Shown: positions 6,902-14,626 of the stretch, piece after piece | How positions within the stretch are numbered: the first letter of the stretch is position 1 | Layout: each line of letters begins with the position of its first letter | Source: JAAEQG01 sp023133475 | GTDB taxonomy: Bacteria > Planctomycetota > Phycisphaerae > UBA1845 | DNA length: 23,509 nucleotides | Direction: 5' to 3' | Assembly: GCA_030631415.1 (NCBI GenBank) | Contig: DAOVLE010000058.1 | Span: 1-23,509 of the forward strand | Made by a program: the position numbers and the translations under genes | The notes under the pieces: model-generated | What the model saw: the letters and a program-made list of their open reading frames with translations, nothing else | Databases searched by the model: none | Told to the model about the DNA's origin: nothing

Positions 6902-7765
6902 CTAAAGGTCCAATACTCGCGAGACGACGGGACGGCCGGCGACCATCTCCACCTCTGCCCCACCAACCTCCGGATCGTGGGAGAACGCCAGCCGAAGGTG
7001 ATTCTCGACACACATTCGCAGCACCCGCCGTTTCTCCTCCAGCGTCGTCACCGGATAGAGATCATACCCCATGCCCCAGGTGGGCGATAGATGAGGTATC
7101 TGCGGAATCATGTCCCCGGCGAACAGCAACGGGCGCTCGTCGTCCTCGAACCACGGCAGAAGCTGGTAAGGAGTGTGGCCTTTGGATAGGAGCCAACGCA
7201 TGCCTTCAAACGGCCCAGCGGGCTCGTCGCCGGTCACATATTGCAAGAGCCCTCTCTTATCCAGCTCTTCGTAGTCGCGTGGCATGAAAGAGGCTTTGTC
7301 GCGCAAGGTCGGGTTTCGGGCATGTTCCAGGTGCCTGGCGTGGACCCAGTGCCGGGCATTGGGGAATCGAACTTCAATTTCTCCCCCCGGCTCATTCTTC
7401 CAGAACGTCATGCCGCCGGCGTGGTCGAAGTGCAGGTGAGTAATCACCACGTCGGTGACCTCCATGTCTGTCAGCCCGAGAGAGCTCAAAAGCTCGGCCA
7501 GCGCATTGCAATGGCTTATTCCGTATCGCCGGGCATCTTTGGGCGCCCATTTGCTACCGGCTCCGCTGTCCACCAGGATCACACGGCGAGCGTCGTCGTC
7601 AATAGCCACCAGCGTCCGCATGGCAAGCTGGATGCGGTTCAACTTGTCCGGGACAGCCTGCTTTTGCCACAGAACCTTCGGAACCACACCAAACATGGCT
7701 CCGCCGTCGAGCCAAATATGGCCGTTGATTACCGAGTAAACCTGAAATCGCCCTGCACGAATCAT
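6902..7765 (-). CDS. MBL-fold metallo-hydrolase
   Basis: This 287-residue protein has the full metallo-beta-lactamase metal-binding set: H110-L-H112-F-D114-H115 (THLHFDHAGG), His197 (KGHTPY), Asp218 (FAGDMI) and His263 (FSHDPEVG). Its length and arrangement suit the lactonase-like / glyoxalase-II-like branch of the family. The substrate cannot be told; an ester or lactone hydrolase is the best guess. No signal peptide is seen, so it is probably cytoplasmic. The chosen start ATG 7765 overlaps the stop of the upstream transposase fragment (ATGA) and has GGAAAG about 10 nt before it. A longer frame runs upstream but reads through the transposase fragment and REP array and is not homologous in style. 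It is followed after 1 nt by the thioredoxin-like lipoprotein. Confidence 0.85.
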   Translation of the reverse strand: MIRAGRFQVYSVINGHIWLDGGAMFGVVPKVLWQKQAVPDKLNRIQLAMRTLVAIDDDARRVILVDSGAGSKWAPKDARRYGISHCNALAELLSSLGLTDMEVTDVVITHLHFDHAGGMTFWKNEPGGEIEVRFPNARHWVHARHLEHARNPTLRDKASFMPRDYEELDKRGLLQYVTGDEPAGPFEGMRWLLSKGHTPYQLLPWFEDDERPLLFAGDMIPQIPHLSPTWGMGYDLYPVTTLEEKRRVLRMCVENHLRLAFSHDPEVGGAEVEMVAGRPVVSRVLDL

Positions 7766-8019
7766 GATTTTGCTTTCCAAACTCCGCACTCGTTGTGCTT
7801 GAAACGGTTGCCGCTGACCGGTAGTGCCCGTCCTCCATCGCGAAGGTATCCCTGAGTGAATAGTCGCTTGATGTTGGCCCAGCGGTGGCGCACATCGACC
7901 AGGGCTTTCCTCAAGATGGCTCGGGCGTGAGCGTCTCGAAACAGTGGACGCCGGCGATAGGTGACTACGGTGAAGAAGTAGCTGGCTCCGGATTCGCGCC
8001 ATCTCACGTAGGTTGGCAT
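7762..8019 (-). pseudogene. RAYT (REP-associated tyrosine transposase) fragment
   Basis: This 85-residue ORF opens with the typical RAYT/Y1 N-terminus (MPTYVRWRESGASYFFTVVTYRRRPLF), then ARAILRKAL-DVR, and jumps to ANIKRLFTQGYL and GGRALPVSGNR-GVW. Known family members have between these blocks a segment with the metal-binding HUH-type motif (DHLH) and, further on, the catalytic Tyr region; both are missing. It therefore has an internal deletion and a truncated C-terminus and should be inactive. Its stop overlaps the MBL gene start. The REP hairpin array at 8045-8230 lies directly upstream, fitting the known RAYT-REP association. Confidence 0.8.
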
Positions 8020-8044
8020 GTATGGATTCTACGTCATCGACGAC

Positions 8045-8240
8045 GGCGGGTAAAACCCGCCTTTTTGTGCCCAGAACGGCGTAGGGCGGGTTCCATCCGC
8101 CTTCCTGGGCCACGAACGGTGCAGGGCGGGTGGCCCCACCCTACACCCGAGAAGGCGGGTGGAACCCGCCCTACACTCGAGAAGGCGGGTGAAACCCGCC
8201 CTACGCCTGAGAAGGCGGGTGGAACCCGCCCTACATTCAT
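8045..8240. repeat. REP hairpin array
   Basis: The 17-bp core GGCGGGT-NNN-ACCCGCC (7-bp perfect stem, 3-nt loop) occurs at 8045-8061, 8154-8170, 8184-8200 and 8214-8230, with near-matches at about 8086-8102 and 8124-8140. The last three perfect copies sit in exact 30-bp tandem units (8151-8240). Single perfect copies occur at 20994-21010 and 23268-23284. The array lies upstream of the RAYT fragment, between divergent genes. Confidence 0.85.
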
Positions 8241-8376
8241 TGCGGTGAATGATCCGGGTTCGGGCGGTGGATATCGGACCCTGGTGGCTGGTGTGACAAC
8301 TTACAGCCAATGCAAGATCGAACAGCGGACGATGTTAGTGGAGTGCATTCCCACGAGGTTTGCCGGGAACGGGCGG

Positions 8377-8390
8377 TGATTGCGCAATCA
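8377..8390. promoter_or_regulatory. 14-bp perfect palindrome upstream of the sensor kinase
   Basis: TGATTGCGCAATCA is a perfect inverted repeat ending 25 nt before the GTG start of the kinase gene. Its size and dyad symmetry suit a helix-turn-helix dimer site. No regulator or promoter hexamers can be assigned. The remaining leader (8241-8376) shows nothing clear. Confidence 0.35.
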
Positions 8391-8415
8391 CAGGTTTCAA
8401 CCGGGTGGAGAAACG

Positions 8416-10299
8416 GTGAATAAGGCTTGGACGGCATTCAAGCGGTTTTGGCTGGAAGAGGAAATCCCACGCTGGATTGGGTCGCTGCTGGTGGCGGCCT
8501 ATCTATGCGGACTGGGGGCCATTACCTATCTGGCTTACCGGCAAACCACCCAATTGGCAGAGCAAAAGGCGTTGTCGCATGGCGATCATGCGATTTTCCT
8601 GCTGGCGGAACTGATCGAGCGGGTTGAGGCAGAGGATGTCCCGGAGCAAGAGTTCTTGTTGCACGAGTTCTCCCGGCGGCTGGATTGCGCACATCTCCAC
8701 ATTGTTAATGACAAAGGAATTGTCATCGCATCCATTGACGCGGTCGGAGTGGGCCAACCGAACCCTCTGACGGTGGTATTTGGAACCAGGGTTGAGAGTA
8801 GAGGGCAAGTTGCCCCGGCGACATGCAGCCAACTCGATCTTGGCGCAGATGGGCCGGGTGTCGTTTTGCGCCACTACCGGTTGCCGATTGGGAAGGGCGG
8901 TTTGGGGCATTCGCGGGCACTTGAGGCTGTGCTGCGCTGGGACACCGCCATAGTGTTATCCGACGGCAAGACGTGGCTTCTGGTGATCGTATTGGTGGCG
9001 GTGGGCGTGCTGGGGATTGTCTACCATCTAATGCGGCGTCATTTCCGAGGTGTTTCCTGCATTGCGGACAACCTGCTCGCCCATGCGGGGCATTTGGAGG
9101 AAGAATTGGCTTCCCTGCGCGTGGCGGATTCCCTGGGCGAAGTGGCGTGCAGTTGGAACAAGCTGATCGATTTGGTGGAAGGCTTCCGCACCGAGGCTGG
9201 GCGATCCACCGCCACCTCGGAACTCCGCCAGGTGTTGGAGCGTTCCAGTAGCGGGGAACTGGCGGATGCGATCGACGCGGTGCCGGACGGAATACTTGTG
9301 ATTGCAGATGAAGACCTGTTAATACATTGCAACGCGGCGGCGGCACGGCTGATGGGCTGGAAGCGAGAGGAGAGAGATCACACACGCTTGAGTGAGTTGG
9401 AGACCAGCGAGACGGGTCGAGTGGTGCTGGAGGTGGTGGAAAAGGCCCGCAGCCCCGGCGGAACCCACGAAGGGCACAACGAGATGGTGGAGTGCGAAGG
9501 AAGCAGCTACCGGGTGCGAGTGGTTCCGCAACGCAAGAGTCGCCAACACGATGCCTTCGTGGTGGTAATCAGCGATGTGAGCCAACAGGTCCGCGCCGAC
9601 CGTGCCCGCGAGGAGTTCGTCTCGCAGGTGACCCACGAGTTGCGAACGCCGCTGACCAACATCCGGGCGTATTCCGAGACCTTATCCAGCGGGATGTTCG
9701 ACGATCCCAAGGTGGTCAGCGAATGCTACAACGTGATCAACAAAGAGACGCGGCGGTTGTCACGGCTGGTCGAGGACATCCTGAGCATGTCGCAGTTGGA
9801 GGTGGGGAGTATTCAGATTCTGTTCGACGAGGTGGACGTGCGTTCGCTGATCCAGGAGGCGGTGCGGGACGTGCGGGCTGTCGCCGACGAAAAGAACATG
9901 GACTTGCAGGCGATTCTGCCGGCCAAGCTCGAGCCGATCCGGGCGGACCGGGACAAGCTCGCGGTGGTGCTGAACAACCTGCTGGGCAATGCGTTGAAGT
10001 ATACGCAGCCCGGCGGCGAAATCCGGGTGGGATGCCAGATCACCGACGGCAACCTGCTGATAACGGTGAAGGACAACGGTATCGGTATCGACAAGGCAGA
10101 GCAGGAACACGTGTTTGAGAAGTTCCGCCGCAGTTCCGATCCGCAGGTCCAGGACGAGACGGGGACCGGCATCGGGCTGACCACCGCACGGGAGATCGCC
10201 CGGCGTCACGGGGGTGATATTGAGTTGATGAGCGAGAAAGACAAAGGATCAACTTTTGTTGTAAAACTTCCGATCAAAAAGTCCGCGGTCCCGGCGTGA
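8416..10299 (+). CDS. Membrane sensor histidine kinase with PAS domain
   Basis: This 627-residue protein uses GTG 8416, preceded by GGAG at 8407-8410; the ATG 12 codons upstream lacks a ribosome site. Order: TM1 about 20-41, an extracytoplasmic sensor region of about 145 residues, TM2 about 187-207, a HAMP-like linker, a PAS domain (AIDAVPDGILVIADEDLLIHCN onward), the HisKA dimerisation helix with phospho-acceptor His407 (QVTHELRTPLTN), and a HATPase domain with N box (LNNLLGNALKYT), G1 (DNGIGI), F box (FEKFRRS) and G2 (GTGIGLTTAREIARRHGG). All kinase boxes are intact. The signal it senses is unknown. The response regulator gene follows after 39 nt and is the likely partner. The two may regulate the downstream second-messenger and pilus genes, which is inference from position. 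Confidence 0.93.
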   Translation: MNKAWTAFKRFWLEEEIPRWIGSLLVAAYLCGLGAITYLAYRQTTQLAEQKALSHGDHAIFLLAELIERVEAEDVPEQEFLLHEFSRRLDCAHLHIVNDKGIVIASIDAVGVGQPNPLTVVFGTRVESRGQVAPATCSQLDLGADGPGVVLRHYRLPIGKGGLGHSRALEAVLRWDTAIVLSDGKTWLLVIVLVAVGVLGIVYHLMRRHFRGVSCIADNLLAHAGHLEEELASLRVADSLGEVACSWNKLIDLVEGFRTEAGRSTATSELRQVLERSSSGELADAIDAVPDGILVIADEDLLIHCNAAAARLMGWKREERDHTRLSELETSETGRVVLEVVEKARSPGGTHEGHNEMVECEGSSYRVRVVPQRKSRQHDAFVVVISDVSQQVRADRAREEFVSQVTHELRTPLTNIRAYSETLSSGMFDDPKVVSECYNVINKETRRLSRLVEDILSMSQLEVGSIQILFDEVDVRSLIQEAVRDVRAVADEKNMDLQAILPAKLEPIRADRDKLAVVLNNLLGNALKYTQPGGEIRVGCQITDGNLLITVKDNGIGIDKAEQEHVFEKFRRSSDPQVQDETGTGIGLTTAREIARRHGGDIELMSEKDKGSTFVVKLPIKKSAVPA

Positions 10300-10338
10300 T
10301 GGTTCCGGGAAAAGAGGATTCCTAGTGGAGGGCCGGTA

Positions 10339-10731
10339 ATGGCTACGATTCTCATAGCAGAAGACGACGTGCAGATCCTGCGGGTTCTGGCCATGTGGTT
10401 CAGCCGCAACGGGCACGAGGTGGTGGAGTGCCACAACGGCGTCGAGGCGTTGGATAAGTTGTCCGGCGGCACGGTGGACCTGGTGGTCTCGGACGTGAAC
10501 ATGCCGCAAGTGGACGGCTTGGAACTGGTGCGTGTGATCCGCGAGGAGCGAAAGCTCGATTTGCCGATCCTGGTGTTGAGTTCGCGTTGCGATCAATCAT
10601 CCATCGCCGCGGACCTTGCCCTGCACGGTATTCGCGTGCATCCCAAGCCCTTTTCGCCTTCACGTTTGCTGACGGAAGTTGAAGCACTGCTGTCGGCTCA
10701 GGCGCCGACCGACGCGGGTGTTGCCGGTTAA
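10339..10731 (+). CDS. Single-domain response regulator (CheY-like)
   Basis: This 130-residue protein consists only of a receiver domain: acidic pair E8-D9-D10 (IAEDDVQIL), phospho-acceptor Asp52 (LVVSDVNMP), a Ser switch residue in VLSS and the conserved Lys in HPKPF. There is no DNA-binding or enzymatic output domain, so it must signal through protein contacts, as CheY/Spo0F-type proteins do. GGAGG at 10327-10331 precedes ATG 10339. It follows the sensor kinase closely and is its probable target. Confidence 0.93.
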   Translation: MATILIAEDDVQILRVLAMWFSRNGHEVVECHNGVEALDKLSGGTVDLVVSDVNMPQVDGLELVRVIREERKLDLPILVLSSRCDQSSIAADLALHGIRVHPKPFSPSRLLTEVEALLSAQAPTDAGVAG

Positions 10732-11222
10732 CCCGGATATTTCATCGCAGAGAACGCAGAGTTAAAGAGAATAAGAAGTTATGGAACTTTACGGGGAAAA
10801 GCTCATATATACCGTGTCAACGGGAGAAAGTAAATACTCAGTAAACCCGTGCCACCCAACACCGTGAACCTAAGGACATGTGTTTATGGACACGATGACG
10901 CATTCTCAGCCCCCGGAGGGGGCGATGGAATATAGCCCAGGGCGAAGCGCAGCAAGCCCTGGGTTGGCGTTCCGTGCGACCCAAGCCCCCGGAGGGGGCG
11001 ATGGAATCCACGGTGAGCCCGGCGATCCGTCGCCCCCTTCGGGGGCTTTGGGCGCACGGAACGCCTACCCAGGGCTTGCTTCGCTTCGCCCTGGGCTATA
11101 TTCCGTCGCCTCCTCCAGAGGCTAAGAATAGATCACCGGACTTGATTGAAGTGTAGATCAAAAAGATCAGGCGGACCCAGAACATGGTCACACCCAGCAA
11201 TGCCGGCCCCCACGGAGTCTCC
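10732..11222. other. Gene-free repeat-rich gap
   Basis: The gap contains a CGCAGAGAACGCAGAG patch (10747-10762), the TCAGTAAACCCGTG motif (10838-10851) shared with the ends of the 31-321 element, a large inverted repeat (10908-11123), and a short GATC-AAAAA-GATC dyad (11156-11168). No gene is convincing. It splits the kinase/regulator pair from the HD-GYP gene. Confidence 0.55.
10908..11123. repeat. 216-bp element with 94-bp inverted arms
   Basis: Left arm 10908-11001 and right arm 11030-11123 are inverted copies with a handful of mismatches around a 28-nt centre. Within the arms, AGCCCCCGGAGGGGGCGATGGA is also present as a direct copy at both ends of the left arm, and AGCCCAGGGCGAAGCG forms the middle. 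As RNA it would fold into a very long hairpin. It encodes no protein and looks like a palindromic mobile repeat. Confidence 0.8.
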
Positions 11223-12527
11223 ATGCTATTGCATGACATACTCCAGACACTGTCGTCCGCGGATACCGCTCCGGGGCCGGCGGCGGAGTTGCTGCGCGAG
11301 CACCTGAGCAATCTGGGCGAAAAGCTGCAGTTGGTGCTGGCGGAGCACGAGGGGATGGGCAACGAACTGCTCCACGCCTACGAGCAGCTTGGCATTGTCT
11401 TCGATGTCACCCGCCGGTTGGCGTCGGCATCCGACGAAGACGAGGCCATGAAGCTGTTCATTGATTGCCTGCGGGGGATGTTTGCCAAGTGTCACTTTGC
11501 GACGGTGCGGTGTGATTCGTCAGGGGAATTCCGGCTTTGCGCCTGGGACGTCGCGGAGTTTGCCCCGGATAGTTGCGTGTGTCTGGCGAAGCTGGTCGGC
11601 GAGAGCGCCGAGGCGCGGCGCGTGGTGGTGAGTGAGGGCGATGGCGTCGTGTGCCAGAGCATGTCATGCCCCATTTACGCGGGGGGCGATTTCGTTTGCG
11701 CCGTGGTGCTGATTCGGGGGGAGGAATTCAGGCGGTTCACCTCGGCGGACATGCTGCTGATGGATTCCCTGAGTGTTTTCTGCGGTGACATCATTCGGAA
11801 CCTGCGTCTGGTGCACGAGCTGCGCCAGATGTCCGTTGATATGGTCCGGGCGCTGGTGGAGACAATCGACCAGAAAGACGTGTACACCTCGGGTCACTCG
11901 GACCGGGTGGGCTGCTATGCCCGCTTGTTGGCTCAGGGGATAGGATGGTCGGATGAGCGCTTGCAGATTCTGGAGTGGGCTGCCCTGCTCCACGATGTGG
12001 GCAAGATCGGAATCCGTGACGAGGTGCTCAACAAGACCGGAAAGCTGACCGACGAAGAATTCAATCACATGAAAGAGCATCCGGTGAGAAGTTCCGAGGT
12101 GGTGTGCCGGATTCCGCAACTCGCCGAGGCGATTGACGGCGTGCTGTATCACCACGAACACTGGGACGGCAACGGATACCCCGACGGGCTGGCCGGTGAG
12201 GACATCCCCCTGCAGGCCCGCATCATTCAGATCGCGGACATCTTCGATGCCCTGACCACCAGTCGTTCATACCGCAAGGCCTTCACCTGGCAGAAAGCGT
12301 TGTCGATCCTGCGCGAGGAGTCGGGCACTGTCGTGGACCCCAACCTTGCCAAGGTCTTTGAGAAGCTGATTCTGGATTGGGTGGCCAAGGATGCGGAGGG
12401 GTTTGACCGGCTGTTCGAGGTCAACGCCGACGGGACAGAGCAGGCCCTTCACGATGCCGACAGGCTATCGACGGCGATGGCTGGTTTGCCGGCTTCAGCC
12501 CAAAACAACTGGTCAGGAGGTGAATAA
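11223..12527 (+). CDS. HD-GYP c-di-GMP phosphodiesterase with GAF-like domain
   Basis: This 434-residue protein starts at ATG 11223 because GGAG (11214-11217) lies 5 nt upstream; ATG 11184, in the same frame, has no ribosome site and adds 13 residues. An N-terminal helical stretch and a degenerate GAF-like sensory domain (about 60-200) precede an HD-GYP domain: H257-D258-V-G-K (metal binding), HHExxD-G-xGYP at 310-320 (HHEHWDGNGYP), and IIQIADIFDALTTSRSYRKA. The signature residues are intact, so hydrolysis of cyclic di-GMP is expected. No membrane segment or receiver domain is present. It is followed after 2 nt by the degenerate GGDEF gene, suggesting a c-di-GMP signalling operon feeding the pilus ATPase downstream. 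Confidence 0.92.
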   Translation: MLLHDILQTLSSADTAPGPAAELLREHLSNLGEKLQLVLAEHEGMGNELLHAYEQLGIVFDVTRRLASASDEDEAMKLFIDCLRGMFAKCHFATVRCDSSGEFRLCAWDVAEFAPDSCVCLAKLVGESAEARRVVVSEGDGVVCQSMSCPIYAGGDFVCAVVLIRGEEFRRFTSADMLLMDSLSVFCGDIIRNLRLVHELRQMSVDMVRALVETIDQKDVYTSGHSDRVGCYARLLAQGIGWSDERLQILEWAALLHDVGKIGIRDEVLNKTGKLTDEEFNHMKEHPVRSSEVVCRIPQLAEAIDGVLYHHEHWDGNGYPDGLAGEDIPLQARIIQIADIFDALTTSRSYRKAFTWQKALSILREESGTVVDPNLAKVFEKLILDWVAKDAEGFDRLFEVNADGTEQALHDADRLSTAMAGLPASAQNNWSGGE

Positions 12528-12529
12528 AG

Positions 12530-14053
12530 TTGTCTCTTACGTTGCTCTTGTACTGGTTCCCGATTTTCGTGGGTGTGGCGTTCGGTGTGCGTCTGACCAG
12601 CCGGCGCGACGGTATGGTGTTGGGGTCGATCTGTGCCCTGCTCTGGGTAGCGGTGGTGCAGGCCAACACAGCCGGATTATGGGAAAATATCGGTCTGGTG
12701 GTTTCCACGCTGTGTGGGGCTGTAGTGATTGCCCTGGCCGGCTATTACGGGTCCAGGCAGGCCTACAATGCCGATCGACCGTCTCGTCGGCGGGAGGGCA
12801 TGGGGCAGCTCGGGCAAGAGCGTGCGGGCGAGCAACTCCCCGGGGACGATGCCCTCTCCTGGAACGGGCACGCCGATCAGAACCTCGCCCCTGCGGGTGA
12901 GCATGGTGCCGACGAGCAGGGATTTGCCCCGCAGTCGGTCATCTCTGTCTGCCGGCAGTTCGACGCCTGGCTTGAAGTGCATCGTTACAGCGACGACCCC
13001 TGGGCGGACTTTGACGAGTTTCTCCGTGGGGCCATTTTTCAGTGGGTGGGTGGCACGCATGTGCGAACTTACCGCGTACTCAGCGAGGACGACCAGCTCA
13101 TTCCCCTGCGTGAGATGGAAACCAACAACCCGAGGGAAATGATGTCGGCCCGCCAGGGGGTCGAGGGCTACGTAGCCACCACCGGGCGCTCTTATGTGGT
13201 GGGCGACTCAACCCACGGTCTGCTGGTGGACCGGCTAACCCCGGAACTCGAAACCAGGAACTCGGAACAAGGAATTCGGAACTCGGAACTTCCCCAAGGT
13301 GGCCCGGCGTGGTGTTTCCCTATTGCCCGGGGGACGCGCAAGATTGGCGTGGTTACGGTGGGGCGTTTTGCGACGTGTGGTGGGGAGGGACGAGTTTTGG
13401 GCGGGCCTCAGAGTGTGGGGTGCCCCTGGGCGCCGGTGCAGCTTGGGATGGTGGAGGTGGTCATCGCCCAGTTCTGGAATGCTCTTACCGAAGTGTGCCG
13501 CAGCCGCACCTCGGTGATCACCGACCCGGGCAGCGGTGGGTTGACCCGCAAGGCTTTCTTTGAAATCGGGCGAGAGGTTTTGGCGGATGCCTACCGCCAG
13601 GGCGAGCCGGTGATCGTTGCGGTGATCGGGATGGAAGGGCTTCGCGGTTTGGACGACGAAGGGCGGTGGGAAACCGCGGACGACATTCGGGCCACGATCA
13701 GCAGTGTGCTCAAGCAGCGTTTGCGTGCGGGCGACCGGTTGGGGCGTTTCGACGATTCGCGGTTCATTCTGCTGTTGCGGCGGGTGGACTCGGAGTTAGG
13801 TTGTTTGATTATGAAGGAGCTGATGGGCCGGTTGTCCGGTGTGCTGGACGCGCGCAAGCGGTGTAGCGGGCGTATCGAGTTGCGTTGTGGTGTGGTCGGC
13901 ACCGGCGTGGTGGGAGAGGGGGCGAGCGAGGCGAAAGCATCGCTTGAGAATCTCGCCTCCGCCGCCCTCGAATCGTGTCGGCGGGCGCGTGAGGCATCGG
14001 TGATGATTTCGACGGACCTGCATCCGGCCCCGACATCGGCGGCGACAGAATGA
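12530..14053 (+). CDS. Membrane protein with GAF-like and degenerate GGDEF domain
   Basis: This 507-residue protein uses TTG 12530, with AGGAGG at 12515-12520. Three hydrophobic segments lie in the first about 75 residues, followed by a charged linker, a GAF-like region (about 135-310) and a GGDEF-type domain (DPGSGGLTRKAFFEIG, then LRAGDRLGRF). At the active site R-F-G-G-D-E-F is replaced by R406-F-D-D-S-R-F412, so diguanylate cyclase activity is not expected. Such domains often serve as nucleotide or protein-interaction modules. Residues 238-254 (PELETRNSEQGIRNSEL) are encoded by GGAACTC heptamer-type DNA also found in intergenic repeats, apparently inserted in frame. It lies 2 nt after the HD-GYP stop and overlaps the STAS gene by ATGA. 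Confidence 0.82.
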   Translation: MSLTLLLYWFPIFVGVAFGVRLTSRRDGMVLGSICALLWVAVVQANTAGLWENIGLVVSTLCGAVVIALAGYYGSRQAYNADRPSRRREGMGQLGQERAGEQLPGDDALSWNGHADQNLAPAGEHGADEQGFAPQSVISVCRQFDAWLEVHRYSDDPWADFDEFLRGAIFQWVGGTHVRTYRVLSEDDQLIPLREMETNNPREMMSARQGVEGYVATTGRSYVVGDSTHGLLVDRLTPELETRNSEQGIRNSELPQGGPAWCFPIARGTRKIGVVTVGRFATCGGEGRVLGGPQSVGCPWAPVQLGMVEVVIAQFWNALTEVCRSRTSVITDPGSGGLTRKAFFEIGREVLADAYRQGEPVIVAVIGMEGLRGLDDEGRWETADDIRATISSVLKQRLRAGDRLGRFDDSRFILLLRRVDSELGCLIMKELMGRLSGVLDARKRCSGRIELRCGVVGTGVVGEGASEAKASLENLASAALESCRRAREASVMISTDLHPAPTSAATE

Positions 14054-14385
14054 AGATCGATCATCAAACCTTCGGCACCGTGGAGGTTTGCACGCCGGTC
14101 GGAGCGTTGGTGGACGAGGATGCGGAGCGGTTCGTCGCTCATTTGCTCGAACGGTCCGAGAGGGCAGACCTGCGGTTTGTGCTGGGCATGGAAGAGGTGC
14201 CGTATATGGACAGTGTGGCGTTGGAGGGCTTCTTGTCGGTTGCGGACACGTTGCAGTCTCGCGGTGTCCGCCTGAAGCTCATCGGAGTGACATCCACTTG
14301 TCGGGAGATATTCGAGATCACCGGATTGTCGAACCGTTTTCAGTTCTTCGAGAGTGTGGAGGACGCGGTGCGCAGCTTCTTATAA
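14050..14385 (+). CDS. STAS-domain protein (anti-sigma-factor-antagonist type)
   Basis: This 111-residue protein is a single STAS domain: VEVCTPVGALV, FVLGMEEVPYMDSVALEGF, RLKLIGVTS and IFEITGLSNRFQFFES. Asp54-Ser55 matches the DS(S) block where SpoIIAA/RsbV-type proteins are phosphorylated by a partner kinase. No anti-sigma kinase or phosphatase is in the window. Overlap with the degenerate GGDEF gene (ATGA) implies co-translation, so it may be an output switch for that sensor. It ends just before the heptamer-bounded repeat. Confidence 0.85.
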   Translation: MKIDHQTFGTVEVCTPVGALVDEDAERFVAHLLERSERADLRFVLGMEEVPYMDSVALEGFLSVADTLQSRGVRLKLIGVTSTCREIFEITGLSNRFQFFESVEDAVRSFL

Positions 14386-14389
14386 GTTT

Positions 14390-14621
14390 AGTCCAAAGTC
14401 CAAAGTCCAAGGTCCAAAGTCAGGAAAGCGGAACTCGGAACTCTGGACTCGACACTGTGGGCTTTGGATGGGTGGCCCACCGCTTTAGCGGTGGGGGACG
14501 CGAATGTTTAACGCGATTCGTGTCCCCCACGGCTAAAGCCATGGGCCACCCCCACCACCGGCGGGGACGCCGATGCCACCGACTTTGGACTTTGGACCTT
14601 GGACTTTGGACTTTGGACTTT
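14390..14621. repeat. Heptamer-bounded inverted element
   Basis: AGTCCAA-type heptamers (14390-14421) face inverted TTGGACT-type heptamers (14581-14621). Between them are a GGAACT patch and a 36-bp-arm palindrome (14470-14551). The right array ends 5 nt before the ATG of the ATPase gene, leaving no recognisable ribosome site. The insert separates the STAS gene from the pilus genes and may alter their co-expression. Confidence 0.75.
14470..14551. repeat. Dispersed palindrome with 36-bp arms
   Basis: Arms 14470-14505 and 14516-14551 pair with few mismatches and share the parts GGGTGGCCCA, GCTTTAGC and GTGGGGGAC. A sibling copy with a longer centre lies at 23294-23399. It is therefore a dispersed repeat family inserted inside the heptamer element. 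Confidence 0.75.
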
Positions 14622-14626
14622 AACCC

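Noticed and set aside
7766..8113. N-terminal extension of the MBL-fold protein
   Set aside because: It reads out of frame through the RAYT fragment and REP array; the family domain begins at MIRAGRF (7765).
8122..8240. CRISPR-like 30-bp periodic repeats
   Set aside because: Units are contiguous with no unique spacers, the core is a palindrome found singly elsewhere, and no cas gene is near. They are REP repeats.
8380..8415. ATG start 12 codons upstream for the sensor kinase
   Set aside because: It lies in the 14-bp palindrome without a ribosome site; GTG 8416 has GGAG 5 nt upstream.
11184..11222. Upstream ATG as HD-GYP gene start
   Set aside because: It has no ribosome site, while ATG 11223 has GGAG at good spacing. 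The extra 13 residues show no domain.
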